Part shown: positions 55,628 through 63,832 of the stretch, piece after piece
Layout: each line of letters starts with the position of its first letter
How positions within the stretch are numbered: the first letter of the stretch is position 1
Program-made: the position numbers and the translations under genes
The notes under the pieces: generated by a model
What the model was told of the DNA's origin: nothing
Databases searched by the model: none
What the model saw: only the letters and a program-made list of their open reading frames with translations
Source: Paracoccus sanguinis
GTDB taxonomy: Bacteria > Pseudomonadota > Alphaproteobacteria > Rhodobacterales > Rhodobacteraceae
Assembly: GCF_900106665.1 (NCBI RefSeq)
Contig: NZ_FNNA01000001.1
Span: 310,001 to 374,000 of the forward strand
Direction: 5' to 3'
Length of the DNA: 64,000 nucleotides

Positions 55628-56974
55628 TCAGCGCGACCAGTCGAGGACGGCGGTGGCCACGCCCCCGGCGATGCCGGTGGTCAGCCGCGCGCCGGATTGC
55701 TCGGCCAGCTTGGCGGCGATGGTGAGGCCGAGGCCGGTGCCCTCGGACGCCGGGTCGCGGTCGAGCCGGCCCATGCGGAACCGCGCCCCGGGCCCCACCG
55801 GGTTGGTCACCGTCAGCCGCGGTCCCGCCGCGAGCGTGACCCGGACCGGGCCGGTCCCGTGGCGCAGCGCGTTCTCGGCCAGGTTGCGGATCAGGATGGC
55901 GATGCCGTCGGCGTCGCCCTCGACCACCGCGGTCTCGAGGTCGCCGTCATCGTAGGCGAGCGGCCGCCCCGGCAGCGCCGGCAGATCGTCGAGCGCCATC
56001 GGCACCAGCGCTGCGAGGTCCACCGGCCCGCGCGCCAGCCCGATCCCCGATTCGGCGCGGGAAAGCTGCAACAGCCGCTCGGTCAGCGCGGTGATGCGGT
56101 CGAGCGCGGCGACGATCCGCCCGGCGTCGGCCGCGACCTCGGGGCGGCGGGCGAGCAGCTGCGCCTCGGCCCGCGCCGCGGCGACGGGGGTGCGCAGCTC
56201 GTGGGCGGCGTGGGCGGCGAAGTCGCGCTCGGCGGTCATCAGCCCCTGGATGCGGGCGAGGTAGCGGTTGAGGTTGGCCGCCACCGGCGCCAGCTCCGCC
56301 GGCAGCCCGGCGCTGTCGAGCGGCGCGAGGTCAGCCGCATCCCGCCCCGAGAGCGTCGCCGACAGCGCCGCCACGGGCCGGAGCGCCTGCCCCAGCGTGC
56401 GCCGCACCGCCCACATCAGCGCCAGCGCCACCGGCAGCATGGCGGCGAGGAGGCCGCGCAGGCTCTCGATCAGCTCGTGGCGGCGCAGCGCCAGCGGCTC
56501 GCCCAGTTCGAGGCGGCGGCCGTCTTGCAGCGTCACCCCGGCCACCACCCAGCCGCCGCGCCGGGTGATCTCGGCCTTGCCGGGGGGCGTGGCGGGGCCG
56601 GGCGCGGGGGGCCAGGGCGGCGCGGGAGGCCCCGCCTGCCGGGGCGCTGCCCCGGACCCCGGGATATTTGGGTGCAAGGAAGAGGGGGGGATCAGGGCGA
56701 GGAAGCGGTCGTCGCTCGGCAGCGCCGGCAGCGCCGCGCCGTTGGCCGCCATCGCCGCGAGGAGCTGCGCCTCGTGCCCGAGCGCGTCGTCCAGCGTCTC
56801 GCCCGTCTCGTGGTCGAGGACGGCGATGGCCACCGCCACCGCGAGCAGCCAGCCTGCGCCGGTCAGCGCCAGCACCCTGAGCGAGAGCCGCCGGGTCAGG
56901 CTGTAGCCGGCCGGCGCGCGGGGCGGCGTGGGCTGGGCGGGGGCCCGGGCGGGGGGCATGGCGGGGCCGCTCAC
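55628..56974 (-). CDS. Two-component sensor histidine kinase with an in-frame inserted repeat
   Basis: The 448-aa kinase has two membrane segments (residues about 35-60 and near 170), a periplasmic sensor region between them, HAMP-like sequence, the phospho-His motif FAAHAAHELRTPVAAAR near residue 245, and the ATPase N box (LIRNLAENALRHG) and G2 (EGTGLGLTIAAKLA). Part of the periplasmic region (IPPSSLHPNIPGSGAAPRQAG) is encoded by a dispersed G-rich repeat also found near 10.65 kb. The GTG at 56974 overlaps the response-regulator stop (GTGA); an ATG at 56959 is the alternative. The general style is QseC-like. The signal is unknown. Confidence 0.87.
   Translation of the reverse strand: MSGPAMPPARAPAQPTPPRAPAGYSLTRRLSLRVLALTGAGWLLAVAVAIAVLDHETGETLDDALGHEAQLLAAMAANGAALPALPSDDRFLALIPPSSLHPNIPGSGAAPRQAGPPAPPWPPAPGPATPPGKAEITRRGGWVVAGVTLQDGRRLELGEPLALRRHELIESLRGLLAAMLPVALALMWAVRRTLGQALRPVAALSATLSGRDAADLAPLDSAGLPAELAPVAANLNRYLARIQGLMTAERDFAAHAAHELRTPVAAARAEAQLLARRPEVAADAGRIVAALDRITALTERLLQLSRAESGIGLARGPVDLAALVPMALDDLPALPGRPLAYDDGDLETAVVEGDADGIAILIRNLAENALRHGTGPVRVTLAAGPRLTVTNPVGPGARFRMGRLDRDPASEGTGLGLTIAAKLAEQSGARLTTGIAGGVATAVLDWSR
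56641..56684 (-). repeat. Dispersed G-rich element inside the kinase gene
   Basis: On the minus strand this reads CTCTTCCTTGCACCCAAATA, then TCCCGGGG and a GGGGC-AGC-GCCCC hairpin, close to the intergenic copy at 10644-10701. It sits in the periplasmic part of the sensor kinase gene and keeps the frame open, adding about 20 Pro/Gly/Ser-rich residues. Confidence 0.75.
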
Positions 56975-57624
56975 GGGATCAGGTAGCCGAGGCCGCGGCG
57001 GGTCTCGATCACCCCCTGCCCCAGCTTGCGGCGCAGGCGGCTGACGTAGACCTCGACGGCGTTGCCCTCGATCTCGGCGTCGAAGGCAAACAGCGCGTCC
57101 TCGAGCGCGGGCTTGCCCAGCACCCGCCCGCGGGCGCCGAGCAGCGTGTCGAAGAGCGCCCATTCCCGCTGGGTCAGCCGGACCTCGGCGCCGCCGGCGT
57201 GGACCCGGCGGCGGGCGCGGTCCACGGTGACGCCGCCAAGGTCGATGACGGTCGCCGGGCTGTCCTGCCCGCGGCGGGCATTGGCGCGGATGCGGGCGGC
57301 GAGCTCCTCGAGGTCGTAGGGCTTGACGACGTAGTCGTCGGCGCCCGCGTCGAGGCCCGCGATGCGGTCGCTGATCTGGTCGCGGGCGGTGGCGATGACG
57401 ATCGGCGTGCGGTCCTGCGCCGCGCGGCGGGCGCGCAGGAACCCCAGCCCCGAGCCGTCCGGCAGCCCGAGGTCGAGCAGGATCAGCGCATATTCGGCCA
57501 CCGCCACGGCATCCTCGGCCTCGGCCAGGGTGGCGGCGCGGTCCACCGCATGGCCCTGCGCGGTCAGGTGGCGGGCCACGGCCTCGGCCAGGGGCGCGCT
57601 GTCCTCGACGATCAGAAGGCGCAT
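56971..57624 (-). CDS. OmpR-type response regulator
   Basis: The 217-aa regulator has a receiver domain (LLIVEDSAPLAEA; phospho-Asp in LILLDLGLPDGSG near residue 51; VIATARDQ; VVKPYDLEEL). A winged-helix domain follows, with LTQREWALFDTLLGARGRVLGKPALEDALFA and VEVYVSRLRRKLG. It belongs to the QseB/PmrA-like group. It is co-transcribed with the sensor kinase that overlaps its stop, and divergent from pepSY-cytochrome b-vit. An 11-bp tandem repeat in the shared promoter region is a likely binding site. Confidence 0.93.
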   Translation of the reverse strand: MRLLIVEDSAPLAEAVARHLTAQGHAVDRAATLAEAEDAVAVAEYALILLDLGLPDGSGLGFLRARRAAQDRTPIVIATARDQISDRIAGLDAGADDYVVKPYDLEELAARIRANARRGQDSPATVIDLGGVTVDRARRRVHAGGAEVRLTQREWALFDTLLGARGRVLGKPALEDALFAFDAEIEGNAVEVYVSRLRRKLGQGVIETRRGLGYLIP

Positions 57625-57700
57625 GAGGGGGTCCTTTCGGCGTTGGTCTGCGTGGGGGTTGCGGCGGGGGGCATCCTGCCCCGCGCATCCTGCATGGCGT

Positions 57701-57722
57701 CGCAAGCTGACCGCAAGCTGAC
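57701..57722. promoter_or_regulatory. 11-bp tandem repeat, probable OmpR-type regulator site
   Basis: CGCAAGCTGAC occurs twice without a gap (57701-57711 and 57712-57722). OmpR/PhoB-type regulators bind direct repeats with an 11-bp period. The site lies 77 bases before the response-regulator start and 49 bases before the PepSY start, so it fits autoregulation and control of the divergent operon. Confidence 0.6.
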
Positions 57723-57770
57723 CGGGGCAAACACCCCCCATCGCAACTGCATCTTCACGGGAGACATCCG

Positions 57771-58037
57771 ATGCGTCTGACGATTGCCGCCGCCGCCCTG
57801 ATGGGCCTGACCGCCCTGACCCCCGCCTTCGCCGCCGAGGTCGAGTGCAAGCAGCCCGAAGCGAGCTGGAAGCCCGTCGAAGAGCTGAAGACCAAGCTGA
57901 CCGCCGAGGGCTGGACGATCAAGAACGTCAAGACCGACGAGGGCTGCTACGAGGTCTATGCCACCGACAAGGACGGCAAGAAGGTTGAGGTCTACTTCGA
58001 CCCGGTCACCTTCGAGCCGGTCGGCGAGGACAGCTGA
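57771..58037 (+). CDS. Periplasmic PepSY-domain protein
   Basis: The 88-aa precursor has a signal peptide (MRLTIAAAALMGLTALTPAFAA), leaving a single PepSY-type domain (WKPVEELKTKLTAEGWTIKNVKTDEGCYEVYATDKDGKKVEVYFDP pattern). Two cysteines, in VECKQPE and EGCYEVY, could form a disulfide. Such small PepSY proteins commonly accompany a cytochrome b and a QseBC-type two-component system, as here, but their molecular role is not established. It heads a three-gene plus-strand operon. Confidence 0.88.
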   Translation: MRLTIAAAALMGLTALTPAFAAEVECKQPEASWKPVEELKTKLTAEGWTIKNVKTDEGCYEVYATDKDGKKVEVYFDPVTFEPVGEDS

Positions 58038-58038
58038 G

Positions 58039-58566
58039 ATGGCCGCCGCGACCACGCCGATGGTTCCCGTCTGGGACCGCTTCGTCCGGGTCTTTCACTG
58101 GTCGCTGGTGGGGCTGATCGCCGCGGCCTGGCTGACCGAGGACGCCAAGCGGGTCCACATCTGGATCGGTTACACGGTTCTGGCGCTGGTCGCGGCGCGC
58201 CTGGTCTGGGGCGTCGTCGGCAGCCGCCACGCGCGGTTCGCCGACTTCGTCGCAGGCCCGGCCCGGGTGCTCGGCTATCTGCGCGACCTCGTCCGTGGGC
58301 AGGAGCTCCGGTACCTGGGCCACAACCCCGCCGGCGGCGCGATGATCGTCGCGCTGCTGGCCACGATCCTCGTGACCTGCATCTCGGGCTGGCTGATGGG
58401 CACCGATCGGTTCTGGGGTTCGGAGCTGATGGAAGGCATCCACGAGACCGCCGCCACCCTGATCCTGGTGCTGGTGGCCGCCCACGTCGCCGGGGTAGTG
58501 TGGGAATCGCTGCACCACGGCGAAAACCTGGTGCGGGCCATGATCACGGGACGGAAACGCGCATGA
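58039..58566 (+). CDS. Cytochrome b561-like dihaem membrane protein
   Basis: The 175-aa protein has four membrane segments and the histidines expected to hold b-type haem: VFHWSLVG in the first, KRVHIWIGYTVL in the second, and HETAATLILVLVAAHVAGVVWESLHHGENL at the end. It fits the bacterial cytochrome b561 / Ni-hydrogenase b-subunit family, moving electrons between quinol and periplasmic partners. The start ATG lies one base after the PepSY stop, and its stop overlaps the VIT gene start (ATGA). Confidence 0.88.
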   Translation: MAAATTPMVPVWDRFVRVFHWSLVGLIAAAWLTEDAKRVHIWIGYTVLALVAARLVWGVVGSRHARFADFVAGPARVLGYLRDLVRGQELRYLGHNPAGGAMIVALLATILVTCISGWLMGTDRFWGSELMEGIHETAATLILVLVAAHVAGVVWESLHHGENLVRAMITGRKRA

Positions 58567-59279
58567 CGGAATACTCGCAGGACGCCTCGGCCCACCCCGA
58601 GGCGCCGCACATGATCAACCGGGCCAACTGGCTCAGGGCGGCGGTGCTGGGGGCGAACGACGGCATCGTCTCGGTCAGCGCGCTGATCGTGGGCGTGGCC
58701 GCCGCCGACCCCTCGCCGCAGGCGATCCTGATCGCCGGCGCCGCGGGGCTCGCCGCGGGCGCCATGTCGATGGCGGCGGGCGAGTATGTTTCGGTCTCGA
58801 GCCAGTCCGACATCGAGCGCGCCGACCTCGACCGTGAGCGCACGGCGCTGGCCGAGATGCCGGACCAGGAACTCGCCGAACTCGCCGCGATCTTCGAGAG
58901 CCGCGGGATGACCGCCGCCACCGCGCTGCAGGCGGCGCGCGAGGTGACGCTGCACGACGCGCTCGGCGCCCACGCGCGCGAGGAACTGGGGCTGCATGAC
59001 GTGAACCAGGCCAATCCGCTGCAGGCGGCGCTGGCCTCGCTGGTGACCTTTGCCATTGCCGCGGCGGTGCCGCTGGCGGCGGCGGTGCTGGCGCCGGCCG
59101 GGATGGTGATCCCGGTGGTGCTGGTCGTGACGCTGGTCGCGCTGGCGATCCTCGGCGCGGTGGGGGCACGGGCCGGGGGCGCGCCGCTGTTGCCGGCGAC
59201 GATCCGGGTGCTCGTCTGGGGCGCCTTCGCGATGGCCGTCACCATGGGGGTGGGCCGGATCTTCGGCATCTCGGCATGA
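58563..59279 (+). CDS. VIT1/CCC1-family metal transporter
   Basis: The 238-aa membrane protein belongs to the vacuolar iron transporter family, which exports Fe2+ or Mn2+ from the cytoplasm. It begins with NRANWLRAAVLGANDGIVSVSALIVGVAAA and the conserved AGAMSMAAGEYVSVSSQSDIERADL. A cytoplasmic metal-binding helical part follows, then three C-terminal membrane segments. It overlaps the cytochrome b gene by 4 bases, linking metal export to the PepSY-cytochrome operon and suggesting the divergent two-component system may sense metal. Confidence 0.9.
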   Translation: MTEYSQDASAHPEAPHMINRANWLRAAVLGANDGIVSVSALIVGVAAADPSPQAILIAGAAGLAAGAMSMAAGEYVSVSSQSDIERADLDRERTALAEMPDQELAELAAIFESRGMTAATALQAAREVTLHDALGAHAREELGLHDVNQANPLQAALASLVTFAIAAAVPLAAAVLAPAGMVIPVVLVVTLVALAILGAVGARAGGAPLLPATIRVLVWGAFAMAVTMGVGRIFGISA

Positions 59280-59301
59280 CCCTGCGCACGAGAGGGTGCC
59301 C

Positions 59302-59973
59302 GTGAAGGGGCTCGCCACCCGGGCCGGAATGCTGGTGCTGGCCGCGCTGATGCTGGCCGTGGGCTGGTTCGGCGGGCTCTACCAGTCGGGCAACTACCAC
59401 GCCGTGCTGCCGGGCGAGCTCTACCGCTCGGCCCAGCTCAGCGGCGAGGAGCTGAGCGACCGGATCGCCCGCGACGGCATCCGCAGCGTGCTGAACCTGC
59501 GCGGCTCGAACCCCGGCGCGGCGTGGTACCCGCCCGAGGTCGCCGCCGCCTCGGCCGCAGGCGTGGCGCATTACGATGTGCCGCTGCTCTCGTCGCAGTC
59601 GCTGAGCCGGGCGGATGCCGAGCGGCTGGTGGCGCTGATGCGCGACGCGCCGAAGCCGCTGCTGGTCCATTGCGAGGGCGGGGCGGACCGCACCGGGCTG
59701 GCCACCGCGCTCTATCTCGCAGCGACGGGGCATCCGCTGGATCAGGCGGCGGGCCAGCTTTCGGCGCGCTACGGCTTCGTCGGGATCGAGGGGGTCACGC
59801 GGCCCTGGCCGATGTGGGAAAGCTGGGAACGGCTCGGCCCGGCGCTGGCCGGGTCGGCGCAGGTCGGGGCGCACGATGCCGACGTGGCGTCCTCCGAGCC
59901 AGTTGAGGGGGCGGCCGACCCGGCCCCGCCGCCCGCGCCGGCTGAGGGCGGCGACGGCACCGGCGGTGCCTAG
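59302..59973 (+). CDS. Membrane-anchored tyrosine/dual-specificity phosphatase
   Basis: The 223-aa protein has one N-terminal membrane segment (MLVLAALMLAVGWFGGLY) and a phosphatase domain. The active-site loop is LVHCEGGADRTG, with nucleophile Cys124 and Arg130 in the CX5R motif. YHAVLPGELYRSAQLSGEEL near residue 32 is typical of the family. The C-terminus is Pro/Ala/Gly-rich. GTG 59302 was preferred over GTG 59296 since GAGAGGG lies 5 bases ahead. The substrate is unknown; related proteins act on phosphoinositide-like or protein substrates. Its end overlaps the convergent glycosyltransferase gene by 4 bases. Confidence 0.85.
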   Translation: MKGLATRAGMLVLAALMLAVGWFGGLYQSGNYHAVLPGELYRSAQLSGEELSDRIARDGIRSVLNLRGSNPGAAWYPPEVAAASAAGVAHYDVPLLSSQSLSRADAERLVALMRDAPKPLLVHCEGGADRTGLATALYLAATGHPLDQAAGQLSARYGFVGIEGVTRPWPMWESWERLGPALAGSAQVGAHDADVASSEPVEGAADPAPPPAPAEGGDGTGGA

Positions 59974-60917
59974 ACCAGCGCCTCGATCAGCGCGCCATAA
60001 CGACGCTCGGTCTCGGCCTGCGCCTCGGCCACGCCGGGCAGCGCCAGAAGCCGGGCGTATTCGGCGCGCAGCCGGTCGCCGTGGCGGGCCGCGAACCCGG
60101 TATCCTGCACCCGCAGCCGCGCCAGCCGGTCGAAATACATCGTGTCGTGGCGGGTGTTCGCCTCGCTCACCGGCCGCGCGCCGCGGCCGCGCAACTGCCG
60201 CAGGCAGTAGGCGGCGAGCGATTTCACCGCGTAGTGATTGTAGTGCGCGAGCCCGTGGCGGATGTCGGCCACCGGCAACCGGCGCAGGTTGCGCCACAGG
60301 TGCGGGTCGTCGCCCGGCAGGGTGAACCGCGTCCCGTCCCCCCGCATCACCGTCAGCGGCGCCGCCCCGGAGTAGGCGGTGACGCTGTGGTTGTGGATGG
60401 CGCCGAACCGGTCGAGCCCGCGGGCCAGCGACTTGACCGGCGCGTTGTGGGCCGAGCGCGCGGCGGCGCGGCGGGTGAACTGCTCGGTGACGAGGCCCGG
60501 ATGCCAGAGCGGATCCTCGGTCGAGCCGAAGGTGTGGGGGTTGAGGATGATGATGTCGGCATCCGCGCCCGCCGCGTCGGTCAGGTCCTGCACCCGGCCC
60601 GCGCCGGTGGTCACGTCGAGGAACTCGTCGGCGTCCAGCACCATCAGCCACTCGGCGCGGTCGAGCCCGTGCGCCTTGCGCATCGCCGCATAGGCGGCGT
60701 GCTGGGGGATGTCGCGGGGCGCCAGCGTGCTGCGGTGGTGGGTGACGGCGCCGGCCGCGTCGAGCGCGTCGAGCACGAGGTCGGTCCCGTCACGGCAGTC
60801 GTTCGAGGCGATGAACAGGCGGTCGAAGCCGATGGCGCGGTGGTGGGCGACGTATTCGAGGACATAGGGCCCCTCGTCCCGCATCGACGAGAGCAGGACG
60901 TGGCCGAGCCCGCTCAC
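59970..60917 (-). CDS. Glycosyltransferase family 2-like protein
   Basis: The 315-aa protein has a GT-A-type start (LLSSMRDEGPYVLEYVAHHRAIGFDRLFIASNDCRDGT) and the DxD-like metal motif VLDADEFL near residue 93, matching the Glyco_tranf_2_4 group. Further conserved parts are RDIPQHAAY and NHSVTAYSG. It may add sugars to an exopolysaccharide or surface glycan. No other polysaccharide genes are nearby and the acceptor is unknown. No membrane segment is evident. Confidence 0.85.
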   Translation of the reverse strand: MSGLGHVLLSSMRDEGPYVLEYVAHHRAIGFDRLFIASNDCRDGTDLVLDALDAAGAVTHHRSTLAPRDIPQHAAYAAMRKAHGLDRAEWLMVLDADEFLDVTTGAGRVQDLTDAAGADADIIILNPHTFGSTEDPLWHPGLVTEQFTRRAAARSAHNAPVKSLARGLDRFGAIHNHSVTAYSGAAPLTVMRGDGTRFTLPGDDPHLWRNLRRLPVADIRHGLAHYNHYAVKSLAAYCLRQLRGRGARPVSEANTRHDTMYFDRLARLRVQDTGFAARHGDRLRAEYARLLALPGVAEAQAETERRYGALIEALV

Positions 60918-61555
60918 GCGCCCGTCCCCGGTCGGGGGCCGGCGGGGCCGCGCGAGACGGGACGGGAGGGGCGGCGCATGGCGGTGGTCCGGCTGGGGGC
61001 GGGCGGGGTGGAGAGGGAGGTAAGGCCGGGCGGACGGCGGGGCAAGGGGCGGGGGATGTTGGGTGGGAGATGGAGATGCGCGGGGTGCCGCGCTTTGTCG
61101 CCACGGGGTGCGCCTTGCTCCGGTGCCACCCTCCGGGCGGCGGCCTAGCGGTTAACATTGAAGGGCGGAAGTGTGGCGAGGGGCGCGAGGGCCAATCGGA
61201 CGGAACGGCAGGCGGCGCGGGCCGGGACGCAGTGAAACGCCGGCCTGTTGTGGGACACAGGGGCCGTCGGGGGGCGCGGGCCCTCGCGGCGATTTCGAGG
61301 GCCGGGTGGTCGCGTCGATGGTTTAGGGGTGCGGACTGCTGCTGCACCCCTCCGACGCGCCTAGCCCCTCTGCGCCGCTCCATTGCTCTCAGCCCCGCCC
61401 CACCCGTCCAGTCGGCGTCGTAACTTGAGGTCAGGCCGGTCGCGCGGCGTTGAGAGGTCGGCAGGGCTGGGAGACGGCAGGGCAAATGCCGGAGGCAGGG
61501 AGGCCGGGTCACGCAGAGCGATGGGGGCGCTGGGGCGCAGGCTGCTGCACCCCCC
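60918..61555. other. Gene-free 0.6-kb stretch containing a degraded duplication
   Basis: Between the glycosyltransferase start and the allA 3' end no convincing gene was found. The right half contains a diverged duplicate of the allA 3' end and its flank (see the repeat at 61298-61588). The left part shows nothing recognisable. Confidence 0.55.
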
Positions 61556-61588
61556 CTACCCCGCCACCACCGTCCAGTCGGCGTCGTA
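61298..61588. repeat. Diverged tandem duplication of the allA 3' end
   Basis: CCGTCCAGTCGGCGTCGTA occurs exactly at 61404-61422 and at 61570-61588. The second copy encodes the YDADWT end of AllA. GCTGCTGCACCCC also occurs at 61338-61350 and 61541-61553, and weaker matches (GGCCGGGT and GATGG tracts) extend to about 61298 and 61501. The copies are offset by 160-200 bases with indels between. Confidence 0.65.
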
Positions 61589-62047
61589 GCGGTATTCCTC
61601 GAGGTTCGGGCCGTCGCCGCAGCGGTCCACCACCGCGAACAGCCCCGGCTCGGCCAGTGGCGTCAGCACCCCGTGCCATGCCCGGCGCCGCAGGTTGATC
61701 CCCTGCCCCGGCGCGGTCAGGAACGCCTGCGGGCGGCCCGGCACCCCGCCCTCGTCGGGGGCCACGATCACCAGGAACGGGTGCTCGGTCATCGGCAGGA
61801 ACGCCTGCGAGCCGAGCGGGTGGCGCTCGACCAGCCGGAAGGCATAGGGCAGCGTCACCGCGCCCGAGCGGAAGAGCGACAGGCCGACCGGCTCGGCATC
61901 CAGCCGGGCGCGGTCGTGCCAGCGCCCGCAGCGCCCCTCGTTGATGATCCGGTCGGGCGCGCCCGCCGTCTCGAGCACCTCGCCCCAGGGGGCGAAGGCG
62001 GCGGCGGTCAGCGGGGCGGCGCGGAGTGTGCGGTCGGGGGGCGTCAT
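61556..62047 (-). CDS. allA: Ureidoglycolate lyase
   Basis: AllA splits ureidoglycolate into glyoxylate and urea, the end of allantoin breakdown. The 163-aa protein shows the family pattern: LTAAAFAPWGEVLE, IINEGRCGRWHD, LVERHPLGSQAFLPM, PFLVIVAP and WHGVLTPL. It is a cupin-like fold of normal length. ATG 62047 follows AAGGA; the frame opens further upstream at 62146. It is divergent from uraH and puuD, which feed the same pathway. Confidence 0.92.
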   Translation of the reverse strand: MTPPDRTLRAAPLTAAAFAPWGEVLETAGAPDRIINEGRCGRWHDRARLDAEPVGLSLFRSGAVTLPYAFRLVERHPLGSQAFLPMTEHPFLVIVAPDEGGVPGRPQAFLTAPGQGINLRRRAWHGVLTPLAEPGLFAVVDRCGDGPNLEEYRYDADWTVVAG

Positions 62048-62163
62048 GCGCGGTCCTTGTCCATTCTTCGCCGAAACGAGAGGCTGAATGTCGTTTCGCA
62101 ATATTGTCTGCCCGCCATCCTGCGGTATCACCGGACCAGATACCATGCTTGAACGGGGGGCTC

Positions 62164-62514
62164 ATGCCCGGTTTTCTGACCACCCACGTGCTCGACACCG
62201 TCGGCGGACGCCCGGCGGCGGGGATGCGCATCACGCTCTACGCGCTCGACGGTGAGCGGCGGCAACTGGCCGAGGTCGTGACCAACGCCGACGGGCGCAC
62301 CGACGGCCCGATCCTGCCCGAGGCCACCTTCCGCACCGGCCGCTACGAGCTGGTGTTCCACGTCGGCGACTGGCTGGACGCGCAGGGGCATCAGGCGGCC
62401 GGGCCGCGGTTTCTCGACGAGGTGCCGATCCGCTTCGGGATGGCCGAGGACGACCACTACCACGTCCCGCTGCTCGTCTCGCCCTACGGCTTCTCGACCT
62501 ACCGGGGCAGCTGA
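62164..62514 (+). CDS. uraH: 5-hydroxyisourate hydrolase
   Basis: This transthyretin-like enzyme hydrolyses 5-hydroxyisourate, the product of urate oxidation, towards OHCU. The 116-aa protein has the N-terminal LTTHVLDTVGGRPAAG with active-site His8, an Arg/His pair further on (NADGRTDGP, DDHYHVPLL), and the diagnostic C-terminal YRGS. ATG 62164 was chosen as the family start. It precedes puuD by 3 bases on the same strand. Confidence 0.95.
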   Translation: MPGFLTTHVLDTVGGRPAAGMRITLYALDGERRQLAEVVTNADGRTDGPILPEATFRTGRYELVFHVGDWLDAQGHQAAGPRFLDEVPIRFGMAEDDHYHVPLLVSPYGFSTYRGS

Positions 62515-62517
62515 CGC

Positions 62518-63738
62518 ATGGACCCGATCATCCTGCACGACTGGGCGGCGCTGGCGATCCGCTGGCTGCACGTCGTCACCGCCATCGCCTGGATCGGCTC
62601 GTCCTTCTACTTCATCGCGCTGGACCTGGGGCTGCAGAAGGCGCCCGGCCTGCCCGAGGGCGCCCACGGCGAGGAGTGGCAGGTCCACGGCGGCGGTTTC
62701 TACCACATCACCAAGTACCTCGTGGCGCCGGCGCGGATGCCCGAGCACCTGACCTGGTTCAAGTGGGAGAGCTATGCCACCTGGCTGACCGGCCTCGCCA
62801 TGCTCGCCGTGCTCTACTGGGCGCAGAGCGAGCTGTTCCTCATCGACCCCGCCAAGATGGAGCTGGCGCGCTGGGAGGCGATCGCGATCTCGGCCGGCTC
62901 GCTGGTCGTGGGCTGGGTGATCTACGACACGCTCTGCAAGAGCCGGCTGGGCGAGAACCCGACCACGCTCATGCTGCTGCTGTTCGTGCTGCTGGTGGCG
63001 ATGGCCTGGGGCTATGACCAGGTGTTCACCGGGCGCGCCGCGCTGCTGCATCTGGGCGCCTTCACCGCCACGATCATGACCGCGAACGTGGCGATGGTCA
63101 TCATGCCGAACCAGCGCATCGTCGTGCGAGACCTCAAGGCGGGGCGGCGGCCGGACCCGAAATACGGCAAGATCGCCAAGCTGCGCTCGACCCACAACAA
63201 CTACCTGACGCTGCCGGTCGTGTTCCTGATGCTCTCGAACCACTACCCGCTGGCGTTCGCGAGCCGCTACAACTGGCTGATCGCGGCGCTGGTGTTCCTG
63301 ATGGGCGTCACCATCCGGCATTTCTTCAACACCAAGCACGCCCGCAAGCCGTGGCCGTGGTGGACCTGGGGGGTGACGGCGCTGCTGTTCGCGGCGGCCG
63401 TGTGGCTCTCGTCGCTCGGCACCCAGCGGCTGCCGGACGAAGAGCGGCTGACCACCGCGCAGGCGCGGCTGATCGAGGACCCGCATTTCGACGACGTGCG
63501 CAACATCGTGCTGGGCCGCTGCTCGATGTGCCACGCCGAGACGCCCGGCTGGCCCGGCATCGCCACCGCGCCGCGTCGGATCGTGCTTGAGACCGACGCC
63601 CAGATCGCCCGAACCGCGCGGGACATCCTGACGCAGGCCGGGCTGACCGACGCCATGCCGCCCGGCAACGTGAGCTTCATGGAGCCCGCCGAGCGCGCCG
63701 TGATCCGCGCCTGGATCGACAGCGCCGGGCGGGGGTGA
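62518..63738 (+). CDS. puuD: Membrane urate hydroxylase PuuD with cytochrome c domain
   Basis: PuuD oxidises urate to 5-hydroxyisourate and passes electrons through its own cytochrome c domain, replacing soluble uricase. The 406-aa protein has about eight membrane segments starting IRWLHVVTAIAWIGSSFYFIAL. Conserved histidines lie in HVVTAI, HGGGFYHITKY and STHNNYLTLPVVFLMLSNHYP. A C-terminal haem site CSMCH is near residue 334. Length is typical. With uraH and allA it forms a urate-to-glyoxylate set. OHCU decarboxylase and allantoinase are not in the window. Confidence 0.95.
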   Translation: MDPIILHDWAALAIRWLHVVTAIAWIGSSFYFIALDLGLQKAPGLPEGAHGEEWQVHGGGFYHITKYLVAPARMPEHLTWFKWESYATWLTGLAMLAVLYWAQSELFLIDPAKMELARWEAIAISAGSLVVGWVIYDTLCKSRLGENPTTLMLLLFVLLVAMAWGYDQVFTGRAALLHLGAFTATIMTANVAMVIMPNQRIVVRDLKAGRRPDPKYGKIAKLRSTHNNYLTLPVVFLMLSNHYPLAFASRYNWLIAALVFLMGVTIRHFFNTKHARKPWPWWTWGVTALLFAAAVWLSSLGTQRLPDEERLTTAQARLIEDPHFDDVRNIVLGRCSMCHAETPGWPGIATAPRRIVLETDAQIARTARDILTQAGLTDAMPPGNVSFMEPAERAVIRAWIDSAGRG

Positions 63739-63832
63739 GGCGCCGGGCGCGCGGCTGGGCCTCGGTCCGGGCGCGCCGGGCCGGAGCGGGGGCCGACGCG
63801 CCGTGCGTCCAGCCCCGCCCGCGGCCCTCCGC

